A stretch of 64,000 bases of DNA from Arcobacter aquimarinus (GTDB lineage: Bacteria > Campylobacterota > Campylobacteria > Campylobacterales > Arcobacteraceae): the NCBI RefSeq assembly GCF_013177635.1, contig NZ_CP030944.1, positions 1,550,001 through 1,614,000 on the forward strand, read 5' to 3'. Shown piece after piece: positions 55,131 through 63,490 of the stretch. A program made the position numbers and the translations under genes. Under the pieces are notes generated by a model, which had not been told where the DNA came from, made no database searches, and worked only from the letters and a program-made list of their open reading frames with translations. Each line of letters starts with the position of its first letter. Position 1 is the stretch's first letter.

Positions 55131-56255
55131 TTACAACAAATTACCATATTTATAATAAGCACTACAAGCACCTTCACTGCTTACCATACAAGAACCTATT
55201 GGATTAGTTGGAGTACATACATTTCCAAAAATTTTACAGTCGGTTGGTTTTGCAATTCCCATTAAAATCTCAGGACATTTACAAGCTTTATTCTCTTTTA
55301 CTTCATGTGTTGGCAATATATCTTTATAAACTATTTTTGCATTGTATTTACTATATTCATCTTTTAGTTCATAACCACTCTCTTCTACCTCACCTACTCC
55401 TCTAAATTTGAAAGGAACTTTTTTGAAGTATTTATTTATAAGCTCTTGAGCTTTTAGATTTCCCTCATATGATACAAGTCTTTTATACTCGATTTCCAAA
55501 TCAGCTCTTTTTTCTTTGAACTGTTTTACTATCATAGAGATACTTTGCATTACATCCACTGGTTCAAATCCACTTACAACAACTGGTTTGTTATAATCTC
55601 TTGGGAACTCTTCATATATTTTACTTCCACTTATAACACTAACATGTGAGGGTCCTAAAAAAGCATTTATCTTACAATCACTGTTTTGTACTAATACACG
55701 CATTACTTCTGGAACTGTTATGTGATTTATATGAAACAGAATATTTTTAATATCTTGTTTTATAACTTGTTCCATTAAAGCACAAGTCATTGGAGTTGTT
55801 GTTTCAAAACCAATTGCAAAAAACACTACTGTTTTATCTTTGTTCTCATATGCAATTTTCAGACAATCCATAGGAGAATAAACAAATCTTACATCAGCAC
55901 CTTCACTTCTTGCTTTTTGTAAACTTCCTTTACTTCCCGGTACTTTTATCATATCTCCAAGTGTTACAAGTATTACATCTTTTTGTAAACTTAACTCATA
56001 AGCACTATCTATTCTATCTTTTGGCATAACACAAACAGGACATCCAGGACCATGAATAAAGTTTATTTTTTTATTTAAAAGTTGTGGTATTCCATACTTC
56101 ATAATAGTATGAGTATGTCCTCCACAAACTTCCATGATATTTATAATTCCATCATAATCTTTTAAATCTTCATCTATTAGTTTTTTATATGCCTTTATAA
56201 CTTTAGCATCTCTAAAACCATCATATAAATCTTTTAGTTGTAACTCTTTTTCCAT
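55131..56255 (-). CDS. hypD: Hydrogenase maturation protein HypD
   Basis: This 374-residue iron-sulfur scaffold holds Fe(CN)2CO with HypC. It has MEVCGGHTHTIMKYG (Cys44), IHGPGCPVCVMP and the cluster and redox Cys residues near 320-360 (KACKCPEILMG, CKIFGNVCTPTNPIGSCMVSS). All signature segments look intact. It follows hypC by 3 bases. Immediately downstream comes mcrC rather than the usual hypE. Confidence 0.96.
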   Translation of the reverse strand: MEKELQLKDLYDGFRDAKVIKAYKKLIDEDLKDYDGIINIMEVCGGHTHTIMKYGIPQLLNKKINFIHGPGCPVCVMPKDRIDSAYELSLQKDVILVTLGDMIKVPGSKGSLQKARSEGADVRFVYSPMDCLKIAYENKDKTVVFFAIGFETTTPMTCALMEQVIKQDIKNILFHINHITVPEVMRVLVQNSDCKINAFLGPSHVSVISGSKIYEEFPRDYNKPVVVSGFEPVDVMQSISMIVKQFKEKRADLEIEYKRLVSYEGNLKAQELINKYFKKVPFKFRGVGEVEESGYELKDEYSKYNAKIVYKDILPTHEVKENKACKCPEILMGIAKPTDCKIFGNVCTPTNPIGSCMVSSEGACSAYYKYGNLL

Positions 56256-56258
56256 AAC

Positions 56259-56540
56259 TTACCTATTCGGACAGTTTTCAGCTTCTTCAATAGCAGCTAA
56301 ACGGTCATTTTCTTCCATCTTATCTATGATTTCTTGATAGACTTTCAAACTTTCTAGGGCATCCTCTTCATCTATTTTATTCATTGCAAAACCAATATGA
56401 ATTAAAACATAATCTCCAATTTTTACATCTTGGTCTATTAAATCTAAACTTGCACTTCTTTCAACTCCCATAGTATCAACTACACAAGTATTCATCTCAG
56501 GGTCTATACTTTTAATTTTTGAAGGTATTGATAAACACAT
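56259..56540 (-). CDS. hypC: Hydrogenase assembly chaperone HypC
   Basis: This 93-residue chaperone begins MCLSIPSKI; Cys2 binds the Fe cofactor and the hydrogenase large subunit. The OB-like fold has VDTMGVERSASLDLI and VGDYVLIHIGFAMNKIDEED. Length and motifs are standard. It lies between hypB and hypD with 3-6 base spacers. Confidence 0.96.
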   Translation of the reverse strand: MCLSIPSKIKSIDPEMNTCVVDTMGVERSASLDLIDQDVKIGDYVLIHIGFAMNKIDEEDALESLKVYQEIIDKMEENDRLAAIEEAENCPNR

Positions 56541-56546
56541 ATACTT

Positions 56547-57353
56547 CTATCTCATCTTTCTTTTGAAATTAATCCAATCAATTACATTTTGAAGTGATTG
56601 TTTATCTTTGATATTTACTTCTAAAATATCAACATTTGGTTTTAATTTTCTAGCTTCCATTTTCTCTTTTTCAATATCATAATCAAAATATGGAAGTAAA
56701 TCTGTTTTTGTAATAAGTATTAAATCAGCACTTCTAAACATAACTGGATATTTAGCTATTTTATCTTCTCCTTCTGGAACTGAAACAAGAACGATATTTA
56801 AGTGAGTTCCCACATCATAAGATGCTGGACATACTAGATTTCCTACATTTTCCACAAAACAAACATCAATACCATCTAAAGAGATATCGTGTAAACCTTT
56901 ATGAACCATAAACGCATCAAGATGACAAGCACTTCCTGTTTGTATTTGAACTGCATTTATTCCTTTTGCTTTTAATCTATCTGCATCTCTTGAAGTTTCT
57001 AAATCACCCTCAACAACTGCAAATTTAAAATCTACCATATCAGCAATATTTTCTAAAAGTGTAGTTTTCCCACTTCCAGGACTACTCATCAGATTTATTC
57101 CTAAAACTTTATGATTATCAAAATGCGCTCTATTGTGAGCTGCTTCATGGTCATTTTTATCTAAAATTTTTTGAATAACTGAGATTGTTTTTGCATCATT
57201 TAGTTGAGGATTATGATGAAGTGTTTCATGTGCTGCTTGGTGAGATGCACTATGATTATGAGAGTGAGAATGTTCATGACTATGGTCATGGTCGTGATGA
57301 TGATGGTGATTATTTTCTTGTCCTGCTATTACACAGCCGCAATCTTTACACAT
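56547..57353 (-). CDS. hypB: Hydrogenase nickel-incorporation GTPase HypB
   Basis: This 268-residue GTPase has the N-terminal CxxCGC nickel site (CKDCGC, residues 2-7) and a His-rich stretch (about 15-45) able to store nickel. The G domain begins with LMSSPGSGKTTLLE. Further elements are VVEGDLETSRDADRL, GSACHLDAFM and ILITKTDLL. It is the first gene of the hyp run, preceded by AAAAAGGA. Together with the downstream nik operon it indicates a nickel hydrogenase elsewhere in the genome. Confidence 0.97.
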   Translation of the reverse strand: MCKDCGCVIAGQENNHHHHHDHDHSHEHSHSHNHSASHQAAHETLHHNPQLNDAKTISVIQKILDKNDHEAAHNRAHFDNHKVLGINLMSSPGSGKTTLLENIADMVDFKFAVVEGDLETSRDADRLKAKGINAVQIQTGSACHLDAFMVHKGLHDISLDGIDVCFVENVGNLVCPASYDVGTHLNIVLVSVPEGEDKIAKYPVMFRSADLILITKTDLLPYFDYDIEKEKMEARKLKPNVDILEVNIKDKQSLQNVIDWINFKRKMR

Positions 57354-57470
57354 ATTAAAATCCTTTTTAGTGAATATTTATTCATTTTATTGGATTTTAT
57401 CTTTTTTGATTTTAAATAACTATAATCTTTTAAATTTCTTAGGTATTTTTAGAACTATTTTATCAACAAC

Positions 57471-58118
57471 TTATAATTTTGTAAATTCTTCATCCAATCT
57501 ATAAACAGTTGAAGTCAAACTCTCTATAAAACTTCTATGATGAGATACTATAATCATTGATTTTTTTATTGAATTTAGAATTTCAATTATTCTTTTTTCA
57601 CTTTGTTCATCTAAAGCATTTGTAGGTTCATCTAAAAGTAGGATTTTTGGTTTTAGTATTAGTAATCCAGCAAGTGCAACTATTTTTTGTTCTCCGCCAC
57701 TTAAATCAAAAATTATTCTATCTTTTAAGTGTGTTATTTTTAGCTCTTCTAAAATTTCATTACCTTGAATTAAGGCCTCTTCTTTTGAAACTCCCTTTGC
57801 TCTTAATGAAAAAATCACATCTTCTATAACTGTTGGACATAAAAAATGATTTGTTACATCTTGAGGAAGATAAGCTATATCATTTCTATAAGTTTTAAAC
57901 TCTTTTAGATTATTTATTTTACTATGAAAAATTTCCACATAGCCTTCACTTGGGTTTATCAGTCCTGCTATGATTTTTAAAAGTGTACTTTTACCACTTC
58001 CATTTGAACCAATTATTGCTATTTTTTCTTCATGTCCTAAATTTAAATTTATATTTTTAAATATCTCTTTTTCATCATTTTTATAAGATATTTCTCTTAA
58101 ATTAACTGAACAACTCAT
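57471..58118 (-). CDS. nikO: Nickel/cobalt ECF transporter ATPase (NikO/CbiO)
   Basis: This protein of about 215 residues is an ABC ATPase. Walker A is IGSNGSGKST, signature LSGGEQKI, Walker B ILLLDEPTNALD and H-switch VSHH. I use ATG 58118 because AAAGG lies six bases upstream; a TTG two codons earlier lacks that spacing. It overlaps nikQ by 17 bases. It powers the NikMLKQO-type energy-coupling transporter. Nickel rather than cobalt is inferred from the hyp genes nearby. Confidence 0.88.
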   Translation of the reverse strand: MSCSVNLREISYKNDEKEIFKNINLNLGHEEKIAIIGSNGSGKSTLLKIIAGLINPSEGYVEIFHSKINNLKEFKTYRNDIAYLPQDVTNHFLCPTVIEDVIFSLRAKGVSKEEALIQGNEILEELKITHLKDRIIFDLSGGEQKIVALAGLLILKPKILLLDEPTNALDEQSEKRIIEILNSIKKSMIIVSHHRSFIESLTSTVYRLDEEFTKL

Positions 58119-58749
58119 AAACAACCTTTAATAAAATAATAACCACACTAAAAAACAAAAATTTATCTAAAAATCCAATATTTGAACTATTTAAAAAATA
58201 GATTTTATCTACAAATCCTCTTGCATTCATACTATATTTCATATCTTCTGATTTTTTTAAAGCTTTTATAAAAATCATCGCAAAAATATTTCCATAAGTT
58301 TGATAAGTAAACATAGAAGTATTAGCTCTAAATCCCCTTGCTTTTAAACTATTTTTTGTTTTTTTTAAATCAATAAGTAAATAATCAATAAGTGAAATAG
58401 TAAAGTAAAAAACACTAACTAACTTAGAAGGAAATTTCAAAGAATCCAATGCTCTTACAATATCATAACCCTTTGATTTATAAAAAAGAGAAATACTAAA
58501 TAAAAGTATTAAATTTGTTCTAATAAAAAGCTCTATAGCTTCTGCTTTATTTTGAAAAAGAACAAATAAAACCAAAACAATAATAAAAAAATTTAAAAAA
58601 AATAGTTTTTTAAAAATATTAAAAATATAATCTTTTTCTTTTATCAAAACTATAAAAATAGGAAATAAAACAAAATAATTCAACTGAAAAAAAGCTACCA
58701 AAATAGAGTATAAAAAAGCAGTTATTAGAGATATTGCTTCTTTTGTCAT
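58102..58749 (-). CDS. nikQ: Nickel/cobalt ECF transporter transmembrane subunit (NikQ/CbiQ)
   Basis: This 215-residue membrane protein has four or five helices and the T-component coupling motif ALKKSEDMKYSMNARGF near residue 185. A related segment KTKNSLKARGF lies near 140. These Ala-Arg-Gly helices contact the ATPase. It overlaps nikL by 4 bases at its 5' end and nikO at its 3' end. Confidence 0.88.
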   Translation of the reverse strand: MTKEAISLITAFLYSILVAFFQLNYFVLFPIFIVLIKEKDYIFNIFKKLFFLNFFIIVLVLFVLFQNKAEAIELFIRTNLILLFSISLFYKSKGYDIVRALDSLKFPSKLVSVFYFTISLIDYLLIDLKKTKNSLKARGFRANTSMFTYQTYGNIFAMIFIKALKKSEDMKYSMNARGFVDKIYFLNSSNIGFLDKFLFFSVVIILLKVVYELFS

Positions 58750-59156
58750 TTTTTAACTTTTTTCAAAACTAAAAATACTAAAAATATTAAAGTAAGTCCT
58801 AGTAAAATATTAAAATATTTTTTATTCTCTTCTTCTTTTATATGAGTTTGTAAATTCTCTTGTTTTATATTTTCTAATACTAGTTTTTCTTTTGCAATAT
58901 GTCCACCACTTGCATCAACTACAATTTCTATAGCTTTAACTGTTGGTCTATAAATATATCTTCCTTCCTCATTTAAAACATCTTCTAAAATAATTTTATC
59001 TTCATTTTTTATAAGAAGTTTACAACTTTTACAAGGATTTCCAGAAGCAAAATAAGAATAAATCTCTAAAGTATTATTTTCATTTGTAACAAAGAGATTT
59101 ATTTTATGTGCATAAGAAAAATTAAATATTAAACAAAATAAAAATATATATTTCAA
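58746..59156 (-). CDS. nikL: NikL-like small membrane subunit
   Basis: This 136-residue protein has a signal peptide ending at about residue 16 (NFSYAHKINLFV). A small periplasmic beta domain contains a Cys pair (NPCKSCKLL), and one C-terminal helix follows (YFNILLGLTLIFLVFLVL). The layout matches NikL, which has one or two helices and a periplasmic domain in NikKMLQO systems. Sequence alone is weak; the position between nikM and nikQ supports the call. Confidence 0.7.
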   Translation of the reverse strand: MKYIFLFCLIFNFSYAHKINLFVTNENNTLEIYSYFASGNPCKSCKLLIKNEDKIILEDVLNEEGRYIYRPTVKAIEIVVDASGGHIAKEKLVLENIKQENLQTHIKEEENKKYFNILLGLTLIFLVFLVLKKVKK

Positions 59157-59157
59157 A

Positions 59158-59751
59158 TCAAACCTTCAAAATTTTTGGATAGACTTTTTTGATAAATAGA
59201 AGTAAAAACATACTTACAATCCCTTCTATAATCATAGTTATAATATTAACCGAAAAGATACTAAAAGCCGCATAATTAAACTCTTCTTTTGAAAAGTATA
59301 ATATTAAAGTTAAAAATAACGTAGCAAAAAATGTACCTAAAAAACCTACTAAAAAAAACTTTATTTTCTCATTTAATTTTTTTACTATTTGTAAATTATA
59401 TAAATAATAAATTATCACAGCAGGTGCTGCCATTATAAATAGATTTACTCCAAGACTTGATATACCACCATATCCTAAAAGTAAAGCTTGTAAAAGTAAT
59501 GCCACAAAAATAGCTACAAAACTACTCCAAGAAATAAGTATTCCAATAACACCTAAAAGTATAAGATGTATTTGAGTAACACCAAAAGGTATATGAATAA
59601 ATGAAGCTATAAAAAACATAGCACTAGCTACTGCTGTAAGTGAAATATCTTCATTTTTCAACTCTTTTATAGCTTTAAAAAGTGCAAGTGCTGAAACAGC
59701 ACTTACAATAATAGTAGTCTCTAAACCTAAAACACCATCAGATATATGCAT
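59158..59751 (-). CDS. nikM: Nickel/cobalt ECF transporter substrate-binding subunit (NikM/CbiM)
   Basis: This 197-residue S-component begins MHISDGVLG, where Met1-His2 and a second His in AFIHIPFGVTQIHLILLG chelate the metal. Six to seven membrane helices follow. It ends 1 base before nikL and starts 1 base after nikK, so the operon is tightly packed. Nickel is the probable substrate given the adjacent hyp genes. Confidence 0.9.
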   Translation of the reverse strand: MHISDGVLGLETTIIVSAVSALALFKAIKELKNEDISLTAVASAMFFIASFIHIPFGVTQIHLILLGVIGILISWSSFVAIFVALLLQALLLGYGGISSLGVNLFIMAAPAVIIYYLYNLQIVKKLNEKIKFFLVGFLGTFFATLFLTLILYFSKEEFNYAAFSIFSVNIITMIIEGIVSMFLLLFIKKVYPKILKV

Positions 59752-59752
59752 A

Positions 59753-60478
59753 TTAGTAAGCTTTTACCCACATTAAGGCACCATTTTCGATTACGTACAT
59801 TTTTCCATCAGTGTGTTTTAACTCACCCTCTTCTATTAGTGCTGCAAATCCCCACCAACCTTTATGATTCATAACAAATGAAAAAACTCCATTATCATCT
59901 GTTTTTACAACTTGCGTTATATGTGCATCACTGGCAGCTTCTAAACCAAATTCATTATATAATTCTACTTCTACTTCTGTATTAATTGCAGGTTTTCCAT
60001 TATGTAAAACTTTCCCTTGAAATAAATTCCCAGCATAAAGTGCAAATGGTTTTACCATAGGAATAATCTCATATTTTAATCCAACTGGCTCATCCCAACC
60101 ATCTTCAAGACCAAAAGAACTGATAACTACTTTTGGAACATGTGAAATAAATTTTTCTTCTGAAGGTTCAAAATATGGTTGTGGTTGTACAAAAAACTTA
60201 TAAACTCCTGGAGTTTTTATATCATAAGAACTATTCCAAGCTTTATGGTCAAACTTTTTTGTTTCGTTTAAACTTAGAGTTTTATCTAAACTATTTAAAT
60301 ATAATTTTGGTTTTTCCATTGTCATTCCACTTTGCTCAAAAGGGTGAATAAATGAAATATCAAAATCTATTTTTGTTTTACTCTTATCTGAAATGTTGTC
60401 ACTACTTGGCAAAAATGTTAAAAAGTGTGCATTTGCTAAAACTGCCAATCCTAAAGTTAATGTTGCTATTTTTTTCAT
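59753..60478 (-). CDS. nikK: Periplasmic DUF4198-family nickel protein NikK
   Basis: This 241-residue protein has a signal peptide (about 1-17). The mature part starts HFLTFLPSSDNIS and contains FDISFIHPFEQSGMTMEKPK. It has a Gly-rich metal-handling region HKGWWGFAALIEEG and ends GALMWVKAY. DUF4198/NikK proteins are extracytoplasmic components of NikMLKQO transporters. It is the first gene of the nik operon and should carry the operon promoter upstream. Confidence 0.85.
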   Translation of the reverse strand: MKKIATLTLGLAVLANAHFLTFLPSSDNISDKSKTKIDFDISFIHPFEQSGMTMEKPKLYLNSLDKTLSLNETKKFDHKAWNSSYDIKTPGVYKFFVQPQPYFEPSEEKFISHVPKVVISSFGLEDGWDEPVGLKYEIIPMVKPFALYAGNLFQGKVLHNGKPAINTEVEVELYNEFGLEAASDAHITQVVKTDDNGVFSFVMNHKGWWGFAALIEEGELKHTDGKMYVIENGALMWVKAY

Positions 60479-60857
60479 AATATTTCCTATTCATTGAATT
60501 TTGAGTGATTATATATATGAAGTTGTTATATTAGTATAAATTTTTATATTCACTTAGGTATTTTTTGAACAAAAAATAGATATTTATGAATTTATAAAAT
60601 ATTTTATAAAATTTTAAAATTTTATAAATCTTTAAATTTCAACTATTTATAAGAAAAAATTTTTTCCTTAAATAGTTATAAATAGGTTATTAAAGAGATA
60701 TAAATATAATTATCTGTTATATCTACATAATATTACTTTTTTATAATATTTTCATTTTGTAGTTGTTTTATAGTATTTTTATAAATTTATTTAAGTTATT
60801 ATTTTGCTATTTTGATATAAATTATCAGTTACTTTATGAATCCTTGGAGGTCTTGCC
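60479..60857. promoter_or_regulatory. 379-base AT-only spacer between nik operon and chemoreceptor gene
   Basis: No gene is visible. The stretch is almost pure A/T. It holds a run of overlapping palindromes at 60591-60628 (TTTATAAAATATTTTATAAA type) and an inverted repeat at 60641-60677 (AACTATTT ... AAATAGTT with an A6T6 centre). It must contain the nikK promoter (minus) and the chemoreceptor promoter (plus). A TTGGAGG ribosome site lies just before the receptor ATG. A NikR-like operator might be among the repeats, but none stands out. Confidence 0.5.
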
Positions 60858-62813
60858 ATGCTAAATAATCTTTCTACTAAAAAGAAATTAATGCTTCTGC
60901 CCATTACATTTGTGGGAATTGTAATCATTTGTGCCTTTGTATTTAGTTATTTTAATCAAATAACTAATCAAAGAATTAAAACTTCTATACAAACAGATGT
61001 TTTTATTCAACAAGTTTTAAAAGGAAGAATTTCTGTATATCAATTTTTAAGAGTTCCATCAGAAGAAAATGCTCAAAAAGTTAAAACTGATTTTAAAGAG
61101 TTAAATAACTCTGTTGAAAGCTTAAAACCTTCATTAACAGAAAAAGAAAATATTGATTTAAGTAATCAAATTTTGAAATTATCTACTGATTATATATCAA
61201 ATTTTGATAAATTCTATCAAATAAGAATTGATGATTATAACAAGGGTGTACAAAATGAAAGTGAAGAAATTTTAGCTATCATCAAACAAATGGTAAATGT
61301 TGGATTAGAACTAGAAGAAAAGTTAGCACATATAAATAAAAATGCTGTAGAACTAAAATCTAAATCAGAAAAAACTATGACTACAGTTTTAATTTTAATT
61401 GCAATAATTTCTATAATGATTTTTGTAACATTCTCTATAATTTTATCGAATCAATTAATTAACTCTTTAAAAAACTTCCAAAATGGACTGTTAAGTTTCT
61501 TTGGTTATGTAAATAAAGAGAATTCAAATGTTGAAATGTTAGATGATAAGGCTGAAGATGAATTTGGAAATATGGCAAAAATTGTAAATGAAAATATTCT
61601 AAAAACAAAAAAAACTATTGATTCTGATAATAAATTTTTAGCTGAAATAAATGAAGTTGTACAAGTTGTAAGAAATGGTTATTTAAATAAAAGACTTGAA
61701 AATAAAGTTGAATCTGAAAGTATGGAAAAACTAAGAGAGCATATAAATGAAATGTTATATAGCTTACAACTTAGAGTTTGTACAAATATAAATGATATCT
61801 CTCATGCATTAGAAAGATACGCAAAACTTGATTTTACACATAGAATAAAAGGCTGTAATAGCGGAGTTACTGTAGGATTAAATAATTTAGCAGATATTAT
61901 AAATGAAATGCTTGTTGAAAATAAATCAAATGGTTTAACTTTAGATGTAAGTAGTGGTATTTTATTAAATAATGTGGATATTTTAAATAGAAATTCAAAT
62001 GAAGCAGCAGTAGCACTAGAAGAAACAGCAGCAGCTGTTGAAGAGATTTCTAGTAATATTTCAAATAATACGGATAATATTATTCAAATGTCTAAATTAG
62101 CTTCAAATGTAACAAACTCTGTAACAAAAGGTGAAACATTAGCAAGTCAAACAACAGAAGCTATGAATGAAATAGATAAAGAAGTAAATGCAATAAATGA
62201 AGCAATTAGCGTAATAGACCAAATTGCTTTTCAAACCAATATATTATCACTTAATGCGGCTGTTGAAGCTGCAACTGCAGGAGAAGCTGGAAAAGGATTT
62301 GCAGTTGTTGCACAAGAAGTTCGAAATCTAGCATCACGAAGTGCAGAAGCTGCAAAAGAGATAAAAGATTTAGTTGAAAATGCTACTAAAAAAGCAGACC
62401 AAGGTAAAAGAATCTCTGAAGATATGATAAGTGGATATAAAGCTTTAAATGAAGACATTATTCAAACTATTGATTTAATAAAAGGTGTTGAATCATCAAG
62501 TAAAGAGCAACTTTCTGGTATTGAGCAAATAAATCATGCAATCAACTCTTTAGACCAACAAACTCAACAAAATGCACAAATAGCTTCACAAACATATAGT
62601 GTTGCAACACAAACAGATACTATTGCAAAACTTATCGTTTCAAATGCAAATGCAAAAGAGTTTATTGGTAAAAATGAAGTAAAAGCTAAAACTTTAGATG
62701 AAAATAGTGTAAACAAACCTGCTTTAAATATCAAAAAACCTAATCTTAAAAAAGATAAGCCAAAAATTACTCCTTCAAAAAATGAAGATACAGAAAAATG
62801 GACAAGTTTTTAA
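60858..62813 (+). CDS. Methyl-accepting chemotaxis protein with C-terminal tether
   Basis: This 651-residue receptor has membrane helices at about 10-31 and 175-198. The periplasmic helical sensor between them is small (about 32-174). A HAMP and linker region follow (about 200-370), then the signalling domain, with hairpin tip [20 protein letters not shown] at about 455-475. The last residues EKWTSF end a flexible Lys/Pro-rich tail and resemble the WxxF pentapeptide that tethers CheR/CheB. The ligand is not readable from sequence. Confidence 0.93.
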   Translation: MLNNLSTKKKLMLLPITFVGIVIICAFVFSYFNQITNQRIKTSIQTDVFIQQVLKGRISVYQFLRVPSEENAQKVKTDFKELNNSVESLKPSLTEKENIDLSNQILKLSTDYISNFDKFYQIRIDDYNKGVQNESEEILAIIKQMVNVGLELEEKLAHINKNAVELKSKSEKTMTTVLILIAIISIMIFVTFSIILSNQLINSLKNFQNGLLSFFGYVNKENSNVEMLDDKAEDEFGNMAKIVNENILKTKKTIDSDNKFLAEINEVVQVVRNGYLNKRLENKVESESMEKLREHINEMLYSLQLRVCTNINDISHALERYAKLDFTHRIKGCNSGVTVGLNNLADIINEMLVENKSNGLTLDVSSGILLNNVDILNRNSNEAAVALEETAAAVEEISSNISNNTDNIIQMSKLASNVTNSVTKGETLASQTTEAMNEIDKEVNAINEAISVIDQIAFQTNILSLNAAVEAATAGEAGKGFAVVAQEVRNLASRSAEAAKEIKDLVENATKKADQGKRISEDMISGYKALNEDIIQTIDLIKGVESSSKEQLSGIEQINHAINSLDQQTQQNAQIASQTYSVATQTDTIAKLIVSNANAKEFIGKNEVKAKTLDENSVNKPALNIKKPNLKKDKPKITPSKNEDTEKWTSF

Positions 62814-62821
62814 AACTTGTT
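62803..62821. terminator. Palindrome at the chemoreceptor stop codon
   Basis: ACAAGTTTTTAAAACTTGT is a perfect palindrome around one T and overlaps the stop codon. It may act as a weak terminator; the T run after it is short. Confidence 0.45.
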
Positions 62822-62841
62822 CATTTAAATAAAATATCTTT

Positions 62842-63474
62842 ATGATTTGTAAATACTGTAAAAACAATACTTTTTATCAACTTAAAAATGATTATATAAA
62901 ATGTAAATCTTGTGCAAAAAAATATTCTCTAAAAAAACTAAAAACAGATGAAAATATTCTTATTGGTTTTTGGCAAAATAAGACAGCTTTAGAGCTTTCA
63001 AAAGAGTTGAACTTAAACTATAAAACTATAAAGACAAGATTTGATGAAATTCGATATAAACTCTCAAAATTTTTGGAAGAAGAGTATTTTAAAATTCCTA
63101 AAGATTATAGTGAATATGAAGAGTTTTATTATTTTTCAAAAAAACAAAAATTACTAAATGTAAAATCTTTATATGAAGCTGTAAACATAATAGGTTTTTA
63201 CTCAAATGAAAAAGTTTATACTCTTTTAATGCCAAATTTAAAACATAGACGTGAATCTAAAAATGAAGGATTTGAAGAGTATTTAAACTGGCATAAAATC
63301 TACTCAAAAGAGTCATATAAAACAAAATTATACGATTTTTGGAGATTTTTAGAAGAGAACCTAAAAAAATATAAAGGTGTAGAATATGATACATTTTTTT
63401 TCTATCTAAAAGAGTGTGAATTTAAGTTTAATTATGAAAAAGAGGAGCAATTAGAAATTTTGAAAAATTTATAA
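62842..63474 (+). CDS. IS1595-like transposase-derived protein lacking catalytic residues
   Basis: This 210-residue protein has an N-terminal zinc ribbon (Cys3, Cys6, Cys21, Cys24) and an HTH (TALELSKELNLNYKTIKTRF, about 48-67), as at the start of IS1595/ISXO2 transposases. Its C-terminus (YDFWRFLEENLKKYKGVEYD, then FFFYLKECEFKFNYEKEE) matches the end of that fold (ESFWSLLKRG...YLDEFEFRFN). The expected DDE residues appear replaced: EYEEF at the first Asp position and Tyr at the final Glu before FW. No inverted repeats flank it. It may be a domesticated DNA-binding protein or a decayed element. Confidence 0.6.
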   Translation: MICKYCKNNTFYQLKNDYIKCKSCAKKYSLKKLKTDENILIGFWQNKTALELSKELNLNYKTIKTRFDEIRYKLSKFLEEEYFKIPKDYSEYEEFYYFSKKQKLLNVKSLYEAVNIIGFYSNEKVYTLLMPNLKHRRESKNEGFEEYLNWHKIYSKESYKTKLYDFWRFLEENLKKYKGVEYDTFFFYLKECEFKFNYEKEEQLEILKNL

Positions 63475-63490
63475 TTGTTTCTTTTTTATA

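Noticed and set aside
60591-60628. Replication origin from AT-rich palindromes
   Set aside because: No DnaA-box cluster and no dnaA, dnaN or gyrB nearby; the stretch is simply AT-rich.
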